A DNA stretch of 64,000 bases from AC-49 sp963766605 (GTDB taxonomy: Bacteria > Actinomycetota > Thermoleophilia > Solirubrobacterales > Solirubrobacteraceae), in contig CAVYAT010000007.1 in assembly GCA_963766605.1 (NCBI GenBank), positions 806,001-870,000 on the forward strand, read 5' to 3'. Below are positions 24,575 to 34,236 of this stretch, in pieces. Every line of letters starts with the position of its first letter. Within the stretch, counting starts at the first letter, position 1. The translations under genes and the position numbers were made by a program. Under the pieces are notes generated by a model. It had not been told where the DNA came from and made no database searches. It saw only the letters and a program-made list of their open reading frames with translations.

Positions 24575-25861
24575 ATGGAAGCCTCCCGTGAGCCCATCGC
24601 CGTCATCGGTACCGGATACGTCGGTCTCGTCACCGCTGCCGGCTTCGCCGAACTCGGCAGCGACGTCTGGTGCATCGACATCGACGCCGAGAAGATCGCC
24701 GCGCTGAAGCGCGGCGAGGTGCCGATCTGGGAGCCGCAGCTCGAGGAGCTGGTCGCCAAACACCGCGGCCGGCTGCACTTCTCGACCGACGTCGCCGATG
24801 CGCTGGAGCAGGCGCGGCTGCTGTTCGTCGCCGTCGGCACGCCGCCGACCTATTCGGGCGATGCCGACCTCAGCGCGGTGCACGCGGTCGTCGACGTGAT
24901 CCCGGCCTCCGACCGCCACGCGCTGGTCATGAAGTCGACGGTCCCGGTCGGCACCGGCGCGGCGATCAAGCGGACGCTGGAGCAGGTCGGCAAGTCGGGC
25001 CTGCGCTACGTCTCGTGTCCAGAGTTCCTCAAGGAGGGCAGCGCGGTCGCCGACTTCCTGGCCCCTGACCGGGTCGTGGTCGGTGACGACGGCGACTGGG
25101 CCGGCGACGCGGTCGTCGACCTCTACGCGCCGCTGGACGCGCCGCTCGTGCGCACCGACATCGCCTCGGCCGAGATGGTGAAGCTCGCCTCCAACGCGTT
25201 CCTGGCGACGAAGATCTCGTTCATCAACGAGATCGCCAACGTCTGCGAGGGCACCGGTGCCGACGTCATCGAGGTCTCGCGCGGGATGGGCCTCGACGAC
25301 CGCATCGGCCCGAAGTTCCTGCAGGCGGGGATCGGCTGGGGCGGCTCGTGCTTTCCCAAGGACGTCGAGGCGCTCAAGCAGCTGGCCGGGAACACCGGCT
25401 ACCACTTCCAGCTGCTGACCGCGGTGCTCGAGGTCAACGAGCTCCAGAAGCGCCGCGTCATCGGCAAGCTCGAGAAGCACCTCGGCACGCTCGTCGGAAA
25501 GCGCATCGCGATCCTCGGGCTCGCCTTCAAGCCCAACACCGACGACATGCGCGAGGCGACGTCGCTCGTACTCAGCGCGCGGCTGCATGCCGCCGGCGCG
25601 AGCGTCGCCGCGTATGACCCGGTGGCGGAGGACGAGGCGCGCAAGGTCATCGTCGGCGTCGACTTCGCCGACGGCGCGCTTGCGTGCGTGCGCGGCGCCG
25701 ACGCGGTGGTGCTGGTCACCGAGTGGCCGGAGTTCACCGAGCTGGACTGGAGCGAGGTCGCCGACGCGATGGCGGGCACGCTGGTCGTCGACGGCCGCAA
25801 CGTGCTCGACCCGGCGGCGCTGCGAGCGGCGGGGCTCGTCTACGAGGGCATCGGCCGGTAG
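24575..25861 (+). CDS. ugd: UDP-glucose 6-dehydrogenase
   Basis: NAD-dependent enzyme of 428 residues oxidising UDP-glucose to UDP-glucuronate. It has the N-terminal Rossmann motif IAVIGTGYVGLVTAAGF, VAVGTPPTYSGDADLS, STVPVGTG, the catalytic Cys259 in GWGGSCFPKD and the C-terminal second Rossmann domain (KRIAILGLAFKPNTDDMREA). GDP-mannose dehydrogenase is a close relative and cannot be wholly excluded, but the sequence pattern is of the UGD/TuaD type. TAGGGT at 24558-24563 lies 11 nt before the start. The following nucleotidyltransferase gene starts 10 nt downstream. Confidence 0.9.
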   Translation: MEASREPIAVIGTGYVGLVTAAGFAELGSDVWCIDIDAEKIAALKRGEVPIWEPQLEELVAKHRGRLHFSTDVADALEQARLLFVAVGTPPTYSGDADLSAVHAVVDVIPASDRHALVMKSTVPVGTGAAIKRTLEQVGKSGLRYVSCPEFLKEGSAVADFLAPDRVVVGDDGDWAGDAVVDLYAPLDAPLVRTDIASAEMVKLASNAFLATKISFINEIANVCEGTGADVIEVSRGMGLDDRIGPKFLQAGIGWGGSCFPKDVEALKQLAGNTGYHFQLLTAVLEVNELQKRRVIGKLEKHLGTLVGKRIAILGLAFKPNTDDMREATSLVLSARLHAAGASVAAYDPVAEDEARKVIVGVDFADGALACVRGADAVVLVTEWPEFTELDWSEVADAMAGTLVVDGRNVLDPAALRAAGLVYEGIGR

Positions 25862-25871
25862 CGGTCACACG

Positions 25872-26978
25872 ATGCAGGCGGTGATTCTCGTCGGTGGCGA
25901 AGGGACGCGGCTTCGCCCGTTGACGTCGACCGTCCCCAAGCCGGTCGTGCCGCTCGTCGACCGGCCGTTCATCGCCTACATGCTCGAGTGGCTGCACGGC
26001 CACGGCGTCGACGACGTGGTCATGAGCTGCGGCTTTCTGGCCACCAGCGTGCGGAACGTGCTCGGCGACGGCTCGCGCTTCGGAGTGCGCCTGCGGTTCG
26101 TCGAGGAGCCCGAGCCACGCGGCACGGCGGGGGCGCTGAAGTACGCCGAGGACTTCCTCGACGAGCGCTTCCTGATGCTCAACGGCGACGTCCTGACCGA
26201 CCTCGACCTGACGGCCCAGATCGCCCAGCACGAGGCGACCGGCGCGACGGGGACGCTGGCGCTCGTCGGCGTCGACGACCCGGCCAACTACGGTCTCGTG
26301 CGCCTGGACCCCGACCACGCGGTGCGCGAGTTCATCGAGAAGCCGTCGGGCGATCAACGGCTCGAGACGAACCTGATCTCGGCCGGCGCCTACGTGCTCG
26401 AACGCCGGGTGCTCGAGTTGATCCCGGCTGGCGCCAACGTCTCGATCGAGCGCGAGGTCTGGCCGCGGCTGGTCGGCGACGGGCTGTACGGCTTCGCCCA
26501 CCGTGGCAGCTACTGGCTCGACATCGGCACGCCCGAGCGCTATCTGCGGGCGACGTTCGACATCCTCGAAGGCAACGTGCGCACGGCGGTCGCACAGCGG
26601 CTCGGCGACGGCTTCCTGGCCATCGCGCCCGACGCGACGATCGACGGCCGCGTCGTGCCGCCGGCGGTCGTCGAGCGCGGCTGCATGGTCGCCACGGGCG
26701 CCCATGTCGGCAGCCTCGTGGTGCTCGGTGAGGGCGTCAGCGTCGGCGCGGGGGCGAGCATCGAGCGCTCGGTCGTGCTCAACGGCGCGCAGATCGGCGA
26801 CGGCTGTCGGCTGCGCGACTGCATCGTCGCGGCCGGCGCGCGGATCGGCGCACGGACCCAGATCAGCGGTGGCGCGGTGCTGGGGGAGGGGGTCACGGTC
26901 GGGGCCGACAACGTCCTCACCGGCGGGATCAGACTGTTCCCGCAGACCGTGCTGGGCGACGGCGCGATCACCTTCTAG
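25872..26978 (+). CDS. Mannose-1-phosphate guanylyltransferase-like nucleotidyltransferase with LbetaH domain
   Basis: A 368-residue protein. The nucleotidyltransferase domain (1-235) opens with AVILVGGEGTRLRPLTSTVP and has PKPVVPLVDRPFI, GTAGALKYAEDF, LNGDVLTDLDL and FIEKPS. The C-terminal left-handed beta-helix (about 255-368) is built from hexapeptide repeats such as GAHVGSLVVLGEGVSVGAGA. This is the GDP-mannose pyrophosphorylase (GMPPB-like) architecture. Together with the isomerase just downstream it would give GDP-mannose, though glucose-1-phosphate cannot be excluded as substrate. A second, shorter homologue lies at 31193. Confidence 0.85.
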   Translation: MQAVILVGGEGTRLRPLTSTVPKPVVPLVDRPFIAYMLEWLHGHGVDDVVMSCGFLATSVRNVLGDGSRFGVRLRFVEEPEPRGTAGALKYAEDFLDERFLMLNGDVLTDLDLTAQIAQHEATGATGTLALVGVDDPANYGLVRLDPDHAVREFIEKPSGDQRLETNLISAGAYVLERRVLELIPAGANVSIEREVWPRLVGDGLYGFAHRGSYWLDIGTPERYLRATFDILEGNVRTAVAQRLGDGFLAIAPDATIDGRVVPPAVVERGCMVATGAHVGSLVVLGEGVSVGAGASIERSVVLNGAQIGDGCRLRDCIVAAGARIGARTQISGGAVLGEGVTVGADNVLTGGIRLFPQTVLGDGAITF

Positions 26979-27001
26979 TGGTACTGCGCCACAATGGCGC
27001 C

Positions 27002-28069
27002 ATGAGCACCACCGAGTCCCTGACCCTCGACCGCGCGAGCATTGCCCGCGTCGACACCAAGGACCTGCTCAGCGACGCGCTGGCGATTCCCGAGCACCTG
27101 CGCGACGCCCAGTGGAAGGTCGAATCGGCCGAGCTCGAGCCGTGGGACTCGCCTGGCGGCCTCGTCGTCGCCGGGATGGGCGGGTCGGGCATCGGCGGGC
27201 GGCTGGCCCGCGCCGTGCTCGGCGACCATGCCTCGCGGCCGATCCTGTCGTCGCGCGCCTATGGTCTGCCGCCGTGGACGACGCCCGATGTGACCGTGCT
27301 GTGCGCGAGCTATTCCGGCGACACCGAGGAGACGCTCGCGTGCTACGAGGCGGCGGGCGCGCTGGGCGCGCCGCGCGTGGTGGCGACGACCGGCGGCCAG
27401 CTGGCCGAGCTCGCGCGCCGCGACGGGGTGCCGGTGATCCCGGTCGCCGGGGGGCTGCAGCCGCGCTGCGCGGTGGCGTACATGACGGTCGCCGCGCTCG
27501 AGGTCGCCGCGAACTGCGGTGCCGGGCCGCGGATGAACAGCGAGATCGACGTCGCCGCCGACCACCTCGAGCAGCTGGTCGACGAGTGGGGACCCGACGG
27601 GGCCCAGGACTCCGACGCCAAGGCGCTGGCCCGCGCCCTGCACGGCTCGATCCCGGTGCTGTGCGGGGCCGGCGTGACGGTGCCGATCGCCTACCGCTGG
27701 AAGACCCAGATCAACGAGAACGCCAAGGTCCCGGCGATGGCCCACGAGCTGCCGGAGTTCGATCACAACGACATCGTCGGCTGGGCGGGCGCGTCCGACC
27801 TCGGGCGCCTGTCGGCGGTGTTCCTCGAGGACTCCGACACCCATCCGCGGATCCAGCGCCGCGTCGAGCTGACCGAACGCCTGATCGCCCCGCACGCGGT
27901 CGGCACCCATCGCGTCTCCTCGCGCGGCCAGACCTGCATCGAGCGCGTCTTCTCGCTCGTCCTCCTCGGCGACCTCGTCTCGCTCTACCTCGCCGTCCTG
28001 CGTGGGGTCGACCCAACCCCGGTCGCCGTGCTCGACGAGCTGAAGGCCAGTCTGGCCGCCGACGACTGA
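27002..28069 (+). CDS. Bifunctional phosphoglucose/phosphomannose isomerase
   Basis: Double-SIS-domain isomerase of 355 residues. The first SIS domain has LVVAGMGGSGIGGRLARAV and CASYSGDTEETLACYEAA, the Ser/Thr-rich phosphate loop. The C-terminal half contains ENAKVPAMAHELPEFDHND, with the Glu and His used for catalysis in archaeal-type PGI/PMI. This family interconverts fructose-6-P with glucose-6-P and mannose-6-P and sits naturally beside the guanylyltransferase. ATG 27002 is used. A GTG at 26978 overlapping the upstream stop would add eight residues and cannot be excluded. Confidence 0.87.
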   Translation: MSTTESLTLDRASIARVDTKDLLSDALAIPEHLRDAQWKVESAELEPWDSPGGLVVAGMGGSGIGGRLARAVLGDHASRPILSSRAYGLPPWTTPDVTVLCASYSGDTEETLACYEAAGALGAPRVVATTGGQLAELARRDGVPVIPVAGGLQPRCAVAYMTVAALEVAANCGAGPRMNSEIDVAADHLEQLVDEWGPDGAQDSDAKALARALHGSIPVLCGAGVTVPIAYRWKTQINENAKVPAMAHELPEFDHNDIVGWAGASDLGRLSAVFLEDSDTHPRIQRRVELTERLIAPHAVGTHRVSSRGQTCIERVFSLVLLGDLVSLYLAVLRGVDPTPVAVLDELKASLAADD

Positions 28070-28076
28070 GCCGGGA

Positions 28077-28100
28077 ACCTTGACACGGACGTGCTAAGGT
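28077..28100. promoter_or_regulatory. Likely MerR-family operator, imperfect palindrome
   Basis: ACCTTGACAC, GGAC, GTGCTAAGGT: 10-bp arms matching at 8 positions around a 4-bp centre, ending 10 nt before the GTG of the MerR gene. The right arm contains TAAGGT at -10 distance from that start. The regulator probably binds here and controls itself and the AdoHcy hydrolase genes. Confidence 0.6.
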
Positions 28101-28110
28101 TCTGCGCCGA

Positions 28111-28475
28111 GTGGACGCACTGACGATCAACGAGGCTGCGCAGACGACGGGCTGGTCCCCGCGGATGCTGCGTTACATCGAGCGGATCGGGCTGGTCACG
28201 CCGCGCCGTTCTGACTCGCGCTATCGCCTCTTCGGCGCCGAGGAGCTGCAGCGTCTGCGCACGCTGCGCGAGCTGCTCGACGCCCACCACATCGCCCTGA
28301 GCGAGATCGGCTTCGCCCTGCGCCTGCGGCGCGACCGTGCCCTGCGCACGGCCGTCGAAGCGTGGCTCGAGGCCACCCCCGTGCGCCCGCCGCAGGTCCC
28401 CGCATCCGACTGGCTGCGCTGGGAGCAGGAGAAGCACCGCAAGCTCATCGCCACCCCGACCCTGGAGTCCGCTGC

Positions 28476-28479
<4 letters not shown>
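28111..28479 (+). CDS. MerR-family transcriptional regulator
   Basis: A 122-residue regulator with an N-terminal MerR helix-turn-helix and wing (LTINEAAQTTGWSPRMLRYI, then ERIGLVTPRRSDSRYRLFGA), a dimerisation helix to about residue 85, and a short C-terminal segment without the Cys cluster of metal-sensing MerR proteins. The effector is therefore probably not a heavy metal. GTG 28111 lies 10 nt after TAAGGT, suggesting a leaderless transcript. Its stop overlaps the ATG of ahcY (ATGA), so both are translated together and the regulator likely responds to methyl-cycle or sulfur-amino-acid status. That link is inferred from context only. Confidence 0.85.
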
Positions 28480-29909
<1,430 letters not shown>

Positions 29910-29960
29910 GACCATGGGGCCCCGCCTACGGCGGCCACGTGGCCGCCTCGGGCACCCCTG

Positions 29961-31196
29961 ATGAGGCGAGTCACACCAGGCCACGCCCGGATCGAGTGGG
30001 CGGACGGGCAGATGCCCGTCCTGCGCTCGATCCGGGAACGCCTGGCCCGCGAGCGACCGCTGGACGGCGTGGCGATCGCGGCGTGCCTGCACGTCACGGC
30101 CGAGACGGCCAACCTGATCCGCACGCTGCACGCCGGCGGCGCTCGGGTCGCGTTGGCGGCGGCCAACCCGCTGTCGACCCAGGACGACGTCGCCGACGCG
30201 CTGCGCGCCGACGGGATCGACGTCCGCGCGCAGCGCGACGAGGACGTCGACTCCTATGTCGCCAACGTCGCGTCGCTGCTCGACACGCCGCCGCAGATCA
30301 CGCTCGACGATGGCGCCGACCTGCTGACGCTCGTCCACACCGATCGCCAGGATCTGCTGCACGGCATGATCGGCGCCACCGAGGAGACGGCGACCGGCCT
30401 GCTGCGGGTCCGTGCACTCCAGGACGAGGGCCGCCTCGCGCTACCGGTCCTGGCCGTCAACGAGGCCCACTCCGAGCGTGCGTTCAACGACCGCTACGGC
30501 ACCGGCCAGTCGGCGATCGACGGCATCCTGCGCGCGACCAACCTGCTGTTCGCCGGCCTCCAGCTCGTCGTTCTGGGCTACGGCTGGACCGGCCGCGGCG
30601 TCGCCCAGCGCGCCCGCGGCGCCGGCTCGTCGGTCATCGTCTGCGAGGTCGACCCGGTCCGCGCGCTCGAGGCGCGGATGGACGGCTTCGAGGTCATGCC
30701 GGCGCTCGAGGCGGCCGCGCGCGGCGACGTGTTCGTGACCGTCACCGGCGCCCCCGGAGTCCTGCGCGGCGAACACTTCGCGGCGATGAAGGACGGCGCC
30801 GTGCTCGCCAACGCCGGCCACTTCGACGTCGAGATCGACCTCGACGCGCTGGACGAGCTCGCCACCGACGTCCGCGACGTGCTGCCGCTCGTGACCCAGT
30901 ACGACCTGGCCGGCAGGCGCCTGAACCTGCTCGCCCGCGGGCGCGTCGTCAACCTCGCCGCCGCCGAGGGCCACCCGGCGTCGGTGATGGATCTGAGCTT
31001 CGCCATCCACGCCCTGGGCGTCGAGCACCTGGTCAAGCACGGATCGCAGCTCGGGCCGGGCGTGCACCCCGTTCCGCCCGACATCGACTACGAGGTCGCG
31101 ACGCTCAAGCTCGCCGCGCTCGGGGTGCGGATCGACGAGCTGACCGAGGAGCAGAGGCGTTATCTGCGTCCGCTCGGTAGCTTGCCGACTCGATGA
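29961..31196 (+). CDS. Second AdoHcy-hydrolase family protein, archaeal/Thermotoga-like, with altered catalytic residues
   Basis: A 411-residue homologue of the gene just upstream but not a recent copy. It lacks the bacterial insertion and the C-terminal KPDHYRY, and it carries GYGWTGRG (206-213), RYGTGQSAIDGI and NAGHFDVEIDLD, which I associate with the archaeal/Thermotoga clade. The substrate-binding His44 (CLHVTAET), Asp pair (TLDDGAD) and Glu (ATEETATG) are kept. The catalytic block reads AVNEAHSERAFNDRYG, giving Glu172 for the catalytic Lys and Asn176-Asp177 for the Asp-Asn pair of ahcY. It may act on another thioether nucleoside, be a pseudo-enzyme, or modulate the first enzyme. Its stop overlaps the start of the next gene (ATGA). 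Confidence 0.85.
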   Translation: MRRVTPGHARIEWADGQMPVLRSIRERLARERPLDGVAIAACLHVTAETANLIRTLHAGGARVALAAANPLSTQDDVADALRADGIDVRAQRDEDVDSYVANVASLLDTPPQITLDDGADLLTLVHTDRQDLLHGMIGATEETATGLLRVRALQDEGRLALPVLAVNEAHSERAFNDRYGTGQSAIDGILRATNLLFAGLQLVVLGYGWTGRGVAQRARGAGSSVIVCEVDPVRALEARMDGFEVMPALEAAARGDVFVTVTGAPGVLRGEHFAAMKDGAVLANAGHFDVEIDLDALDELATDVRDVLPLVTQYDLAGRRLNLLARGRVVNLAAAEGHPASVMDLSFAIHALGVEHLVKHGSQLGPGVHPVPPDIDYEVATLKLAALGVRIDELTEEQRRYLRPLGSLPTR

Positions 31197-32182
31197 TCCC
31201 GACTCAGGTCCTCGCCGCCGGACTGGGCACGCGGCTGCGCCCACTCACCTACGAGATCCCCAAGCCGATGGTGCCGGTGCTCGACCGTCCGGTCATGGGC
31301 CACATCGTCGACCTGCTGCGCCGCCAGGGAGTGGAGCGCATCATCGCCAACCTGCACTACTTCCCCGACACGATCCGCGACCACTTCGGCGCCGGTATCG
31401 AGTACCTCTACGAGCCCGAGCTGACCGGTACGGCCGGCGGCGTTCGCAAGTGCCGCGAGTTCTTCGGCGACCAGACATTCCTCGTCATCTCCGGCGACGC
31501 GCTGACCGACATCGACATCGAGCGCTTCCTGGCCCGCCACCGCCAGTCGGGCGGCGTAGCCACGCTGGCCGTCAAGCGGGTGGAGGACACGCGCGAATAC
31601 GGGGTCGTCCTGCACGACTCGGGCGGGCGCATCACCGGCTTCCAGGAGAAGCCCGAGCCGGCCGAGGCGCTGTCGAACCTCGGCAACTGCGGCATCTACA
31701 TGTTCGAGCCGCAGATCTTCGACTATTTCCCCGCCGGCGATCCGGTCGACTGGGCCAACGACGTGTTCCCGGCCCTGCTGGCCGCCGACGTGCCGTTCCA
31801 CGTCCACGAGATCGACGAGTACTGGAACGACGTCGGCTCGCTCGACGAGCTGCGCGCGGGCACGTTCGACGCGCTGACCGGTGTGCTGAAGCTCGACGTC
31901 CAGGGCGAGGAGATCGCCCCGGGACTGCGGGTCGGCGACGGGAGCAGCTTCGACGGCGTCGAGCTGATCGAGCCGCCGGTGTGGATCGGGCGCGATGTGC
32001 GCATCGGTGCCGGCGTGCGCCTCGACGCCCCGGTCGTGATCGGCGACGGCGCCGCCATCGGTGACGGCGCCGCGCTCAAGAACACGATCGTGCTGCCCGG
32101 GGCCCAGGTCGGCGACGGCGCGATCCTGATCGGCGCGATCGCCGGCCACACCGGCATCGCCGAGGCGATGCGGCGCGGCTGA
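31193..32182 (+). CDS. Sugar-1-phosphate nucleotidyltransferase (mannose-1-P guanylyltransferase-like)
   Basis: A 329-residue nucleotidyltransferase with TQVLAAGLGTRLRPLTYEIP, PKPMVPVLDRPVM, GTAGGVRKCREFF, ISGDALTDIDI and GFQEKPEP. A C-terminal hexapeptide-repeat part (about 240-329, for example GRDVRIGAGVRLDAPVVIGD) is shorter than in the paralogue at 25872. ATG overlaps the stop of the AdoHcy-hydrolase-like gene, so it is co-translated with it. The substrate may be mannose-1-P or glucose-1-P. Two such enzymes within 6 kb suggest different sugar activations or a duplication. Confidence 0.85.
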   Translation: MIPTQVLAAGLGTRLRPLTYEIPKPMVPVLDRPVMGHIVDLLRRQGVERIIANLHYFPDTIRDHFGAGIEYLYEPELTGTAGGVRKCREFFGDQTFLVISGDALTDIDIERFLARHRQSGGVATLAVKRVEDTREYGVVLHDSGGRITGFQEKPEPAEALSNLGNCGIYMFEPQIFDYFPAGDPVDWANDVFPALLAADVPFHVHEIDEYWNDVGSLDELRAGTFDALTGVLKLDVQGEEIAPGLRVGDGSSFDGVELIEPPVWIGRDVRIGAGVRLDAPVVIGDGAAIGDGAALKNTIVLPGAQVGDGAILIGAIAGHTGIAEAMRRG

Positions 32183-32188
32183 GCGGTC

Positions 32189-33700
32189 CTAGGCTACGGC
32201 CGGCTCGAGCTCGCGCGGGGCGACCGGCGTCTCTTCGCGCGGCTGCTCGTCCAGGATCTCGGGCGGCTTGGCGGGCGGGTTTCGCAGCACGGCCAGCGCG
32301 ACGGCCATACCGACCGCGACGCAGCCCGCGCCGATGTAGAAGGCCAGCTGGTAGCCGCCGACGAGCGCGCTGGCCGTCGACTGGCCGGACGCCAGCAGCG
32401 ACTTGGTGTGGTTGGTCGACAGCGTCGTCAGCACCGCAAGTCCGAGCGCGGCGGAGAGCTGCACCGAGACGTTGACGATCCCTGATCCGAGTCCCGACTC
32501 CTCCCGGGGCACACCGGCCATCGCCACGACCAGCAGCGGCATGAACGAGCTGCCCATCCCGATCCCCATCAGGATCAGGGCGACGAAGATCGTCGGGAAG
32601 TACGCCGTGTGCTCGCCGATCTGGGCCAGCAGGATCAGTGAGACGAAGACGGAGCTCAAGCCGAACACGATCATCCGGATCGCGCCGAACCGGGCCATCA
32701 GGCGAGCGGTGAGGCCGAGCGACATTCCGGCGACGAGCAGCGTCTGGGGCAGGAACGCGAGGCCTGTGCGCGTCGCGCCGTAGCCCAGGACCTTGCCGAG
32801 GTACAGCGCGCCGAGGAAGAAGACCGAGAACATGCCGGTCACGAGCAGGCCGCGGACGATGCTCGAGCCGATCAGGCCGCGGTTGCGCAGGATGTGCAGC
32901 GGCATGATCGGATTGGAGATCCGGCCCTCGTAGAGCAGGAACAGCCCGAACAGCACGGCCGCACCGGCCATCGAGCCGAGCGTCACCGCCGAGCCCCAGC
33001 CGTCGCTCGTGGCCTTGATCACGCCGAACACGCCGAGCATCGTCGAGGCGGTGACCATGAACGATCCGAGGACGTCGATCCCCGCGCCGAGGCCGATCGC
33101 CTCGCTCTCGACGATCCGTGCACGGCCGGCGATCAGCGTGAAGATGCCGATCGGGATGTTGATGAAGAAGATCCAGTGCCAGCTCAGCGTCTGGGTCAGC
33201 CAGCCGCCGGCCAGCAGGCCGATCGAGCCGCCGCTGACCGCGACGAACGCGAACACGCCCATCGCCCGGGCCTGGAGCGGCCCCGCGGGGAACTCGGTGA
33301 CGATGATCGCGAGGATGACCGATGAGGCGAACGCGCCACCCAGGCCCTGCACGAAGCGCCCGGCGATCAGCATGCCCTCGCTGTCCGACAGCCCGCACCA
33401 CGCCGACGCGGCGATGAACAGCGCGAGGCCCGAGAGGAAGACCCGCTTGCGCCCGATCAGGTCACCCAGGCGTCCCGCGAGCAGCAGGAAGCTGCCGAAG
33501 GTGATCAGGTAGGCGTCGACGACCCAGGTCAGATTCCCCTGGCTGAAGTGCAGTGAGCTCTGGATCGACGGCAGCGCGACGTTCACGATCGTCACGTCGA
33601 GCACGATCATGAGCTGCCCGAGGCAGACGATGATGAGCGCGATCCAGCGGCGGCGGTTGGCGTGTTCGGACGTTGGGGCGGGGGTGATCCTCTCCTGCAT
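32189..33700 (-). CDS. MFS drug exporter, DHA2 (EmrB/QacA) family
   Basis: Membrane antiporter of 503 residues with 14 predicted helices. Motif C-like and A-like elements are visible: MIVLDVTIVNVALPSIQ in helix 1, GRLGDLIGRKRVFLSGLALF after helix 2 and RFVQGLGGAFASSVIL in helix 4. Such proteins export lipophilic compounds using the proton gradient. In-frame ATGs lie at 33724, 33706 and 33700. The last is preferred because TACAGT (minus strand, 33713-33708) lies 7 nt upstream of it, as in other leaderless genes of this window. It is divergent from the MarR gene, whose product probably represses it. The C-terminus is Glu-rich and soluble. Confidence 0.92.
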   Translation of the reverse strand: MQERITPAPTSEHANRRRWIALIIVCLGQLMIVLDVTIVNVALPSIQSSLHFSQGNLTWVVDAYLITFGSFLLLAGRLGDLIGRKRVFLSGLALFIAASAWCGLSDSEGMLIAGRFVQGLGGAFASSVILAIIVTEFPAGPLQARAMGVFAFVAVSGGSIGLLAGGWLTQTLSWHWIFFINIPIGIFTLIAGRARIVESEAIGLGAGIDVLGSFMVTASTMLGVFGVIKATSDGWGSAVTLGSMAGAAVLFGLFLLYEGRISNPIMPLHILRNRGLIGSSIVRGLLVTGMFSVFFLGALYLGKVLGYGATRTGLAFLPQTLLVAGMSLGLTARLMARFGAIRMIVFGLSSVFVSLILLAQIGEHTAYFPTIFVALILMGIGMGSSFMPLLVVAMAGVPREESGLGSGIVNVSVQLSAALGLAVLTTLSTNHTKSLLASGQSTASALVGGYQLAFYIGAGCVAVGMAVALAVLRNPPAKPPEILDEQPREETPVAPRELEPAVA

Positions 33701-33760
33701 GATCATCACTGTATCAAGGATCATTCGTACTTGCGTTACGGTCCCGTTCGGCGCTACAAT
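33699..33760. promoter_or_regulatory. Divergent MFS/MarR promoter region with inverted repeat
   Basis: For the MarR gene, TTGCGT (33731-33736), an 18-bp spacer and TACAAT (33755-33760) lie 8 nt before the ATG. An inverted repeat with arms ATGATC (33699-33704) and GATCAT (33719-33724) brackets the -10 of the exporter and is the likely MarR operator. Confidence 0.55.
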
Positions 33761-33768
33761 CCCGCGGC

Positions 33769-34236
33769 ATGGATGAGAACCAGGTACCGGGCGTGTGGCT
33801 GCTGCTGGCCCAGTTGGGCAAGCGGATCTTCCGCCGCAGCGACGAGGACGAGATGGGCATCCCGATGCGCCACTTCCTCGCCCTCGGGTTCCTGCGCGGC
33901 CACGAGGGTCTCTCCCAGCAGGCCCTGGCCGAGCTGATGTGCACCGACGCCAACAACCTCGTGATCGTCCTCAACGAGCTCGAGACCGACGGCCTGGCCA
34001 CGCGTCGCCGCGATCCGCTGGATCGGCGCCGTCACATCGTCGAGATCACTCCGGCCGGCCGCAAGGCGGTGGCCCGCGCCGAGAAGGCGCTCGCCCCGCA
34101 CGAGGCCGACGTGCTGTCGGGCCTGACGCTCGAGGAGCGCGCCGAGCTGCGGCGCCTGATGATCCGCGCTCTGGGCGCATCGGCGGTCGCCGCGGACGCG
34201 CCACCGGCCGAGCTGGCCGCTCAGACCGCTTCGTAG
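33769..34236 (+). CDS. MarR-family transcriptional regulator
   Basis: A 155-residue winged-helix regulator. The recognition helix region is LSQQALAELMCTDANNLVIV and the wing RRRDPLDRRRHIVEITPAGR, a clear MarR signature, followed by the long C-terminal dimer helix. A strong -10 (TACAAT) lies 8 nt before the ATG, so the message is probably leaderless. Divergent placement next to a DHA2 exporter is the usual arrangement for a repressor released by an exporter substrate. The last 16 nt overlap the opposing ctaG-like gene. Confidence 0.92.
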   Translation: MDENQVPGVWLLLAQLGKRIFRRSDEDEMGIPMRHFLALGFLRGHEGLSQQALAELMCTDANNLVIVLNELETDGLATRRRDPLDRRRHIVEITPAGRKAVARAEKALAPHEADVLSGLTLEERAELRRLMIRALGASAVAADAPPAELAAQTAS

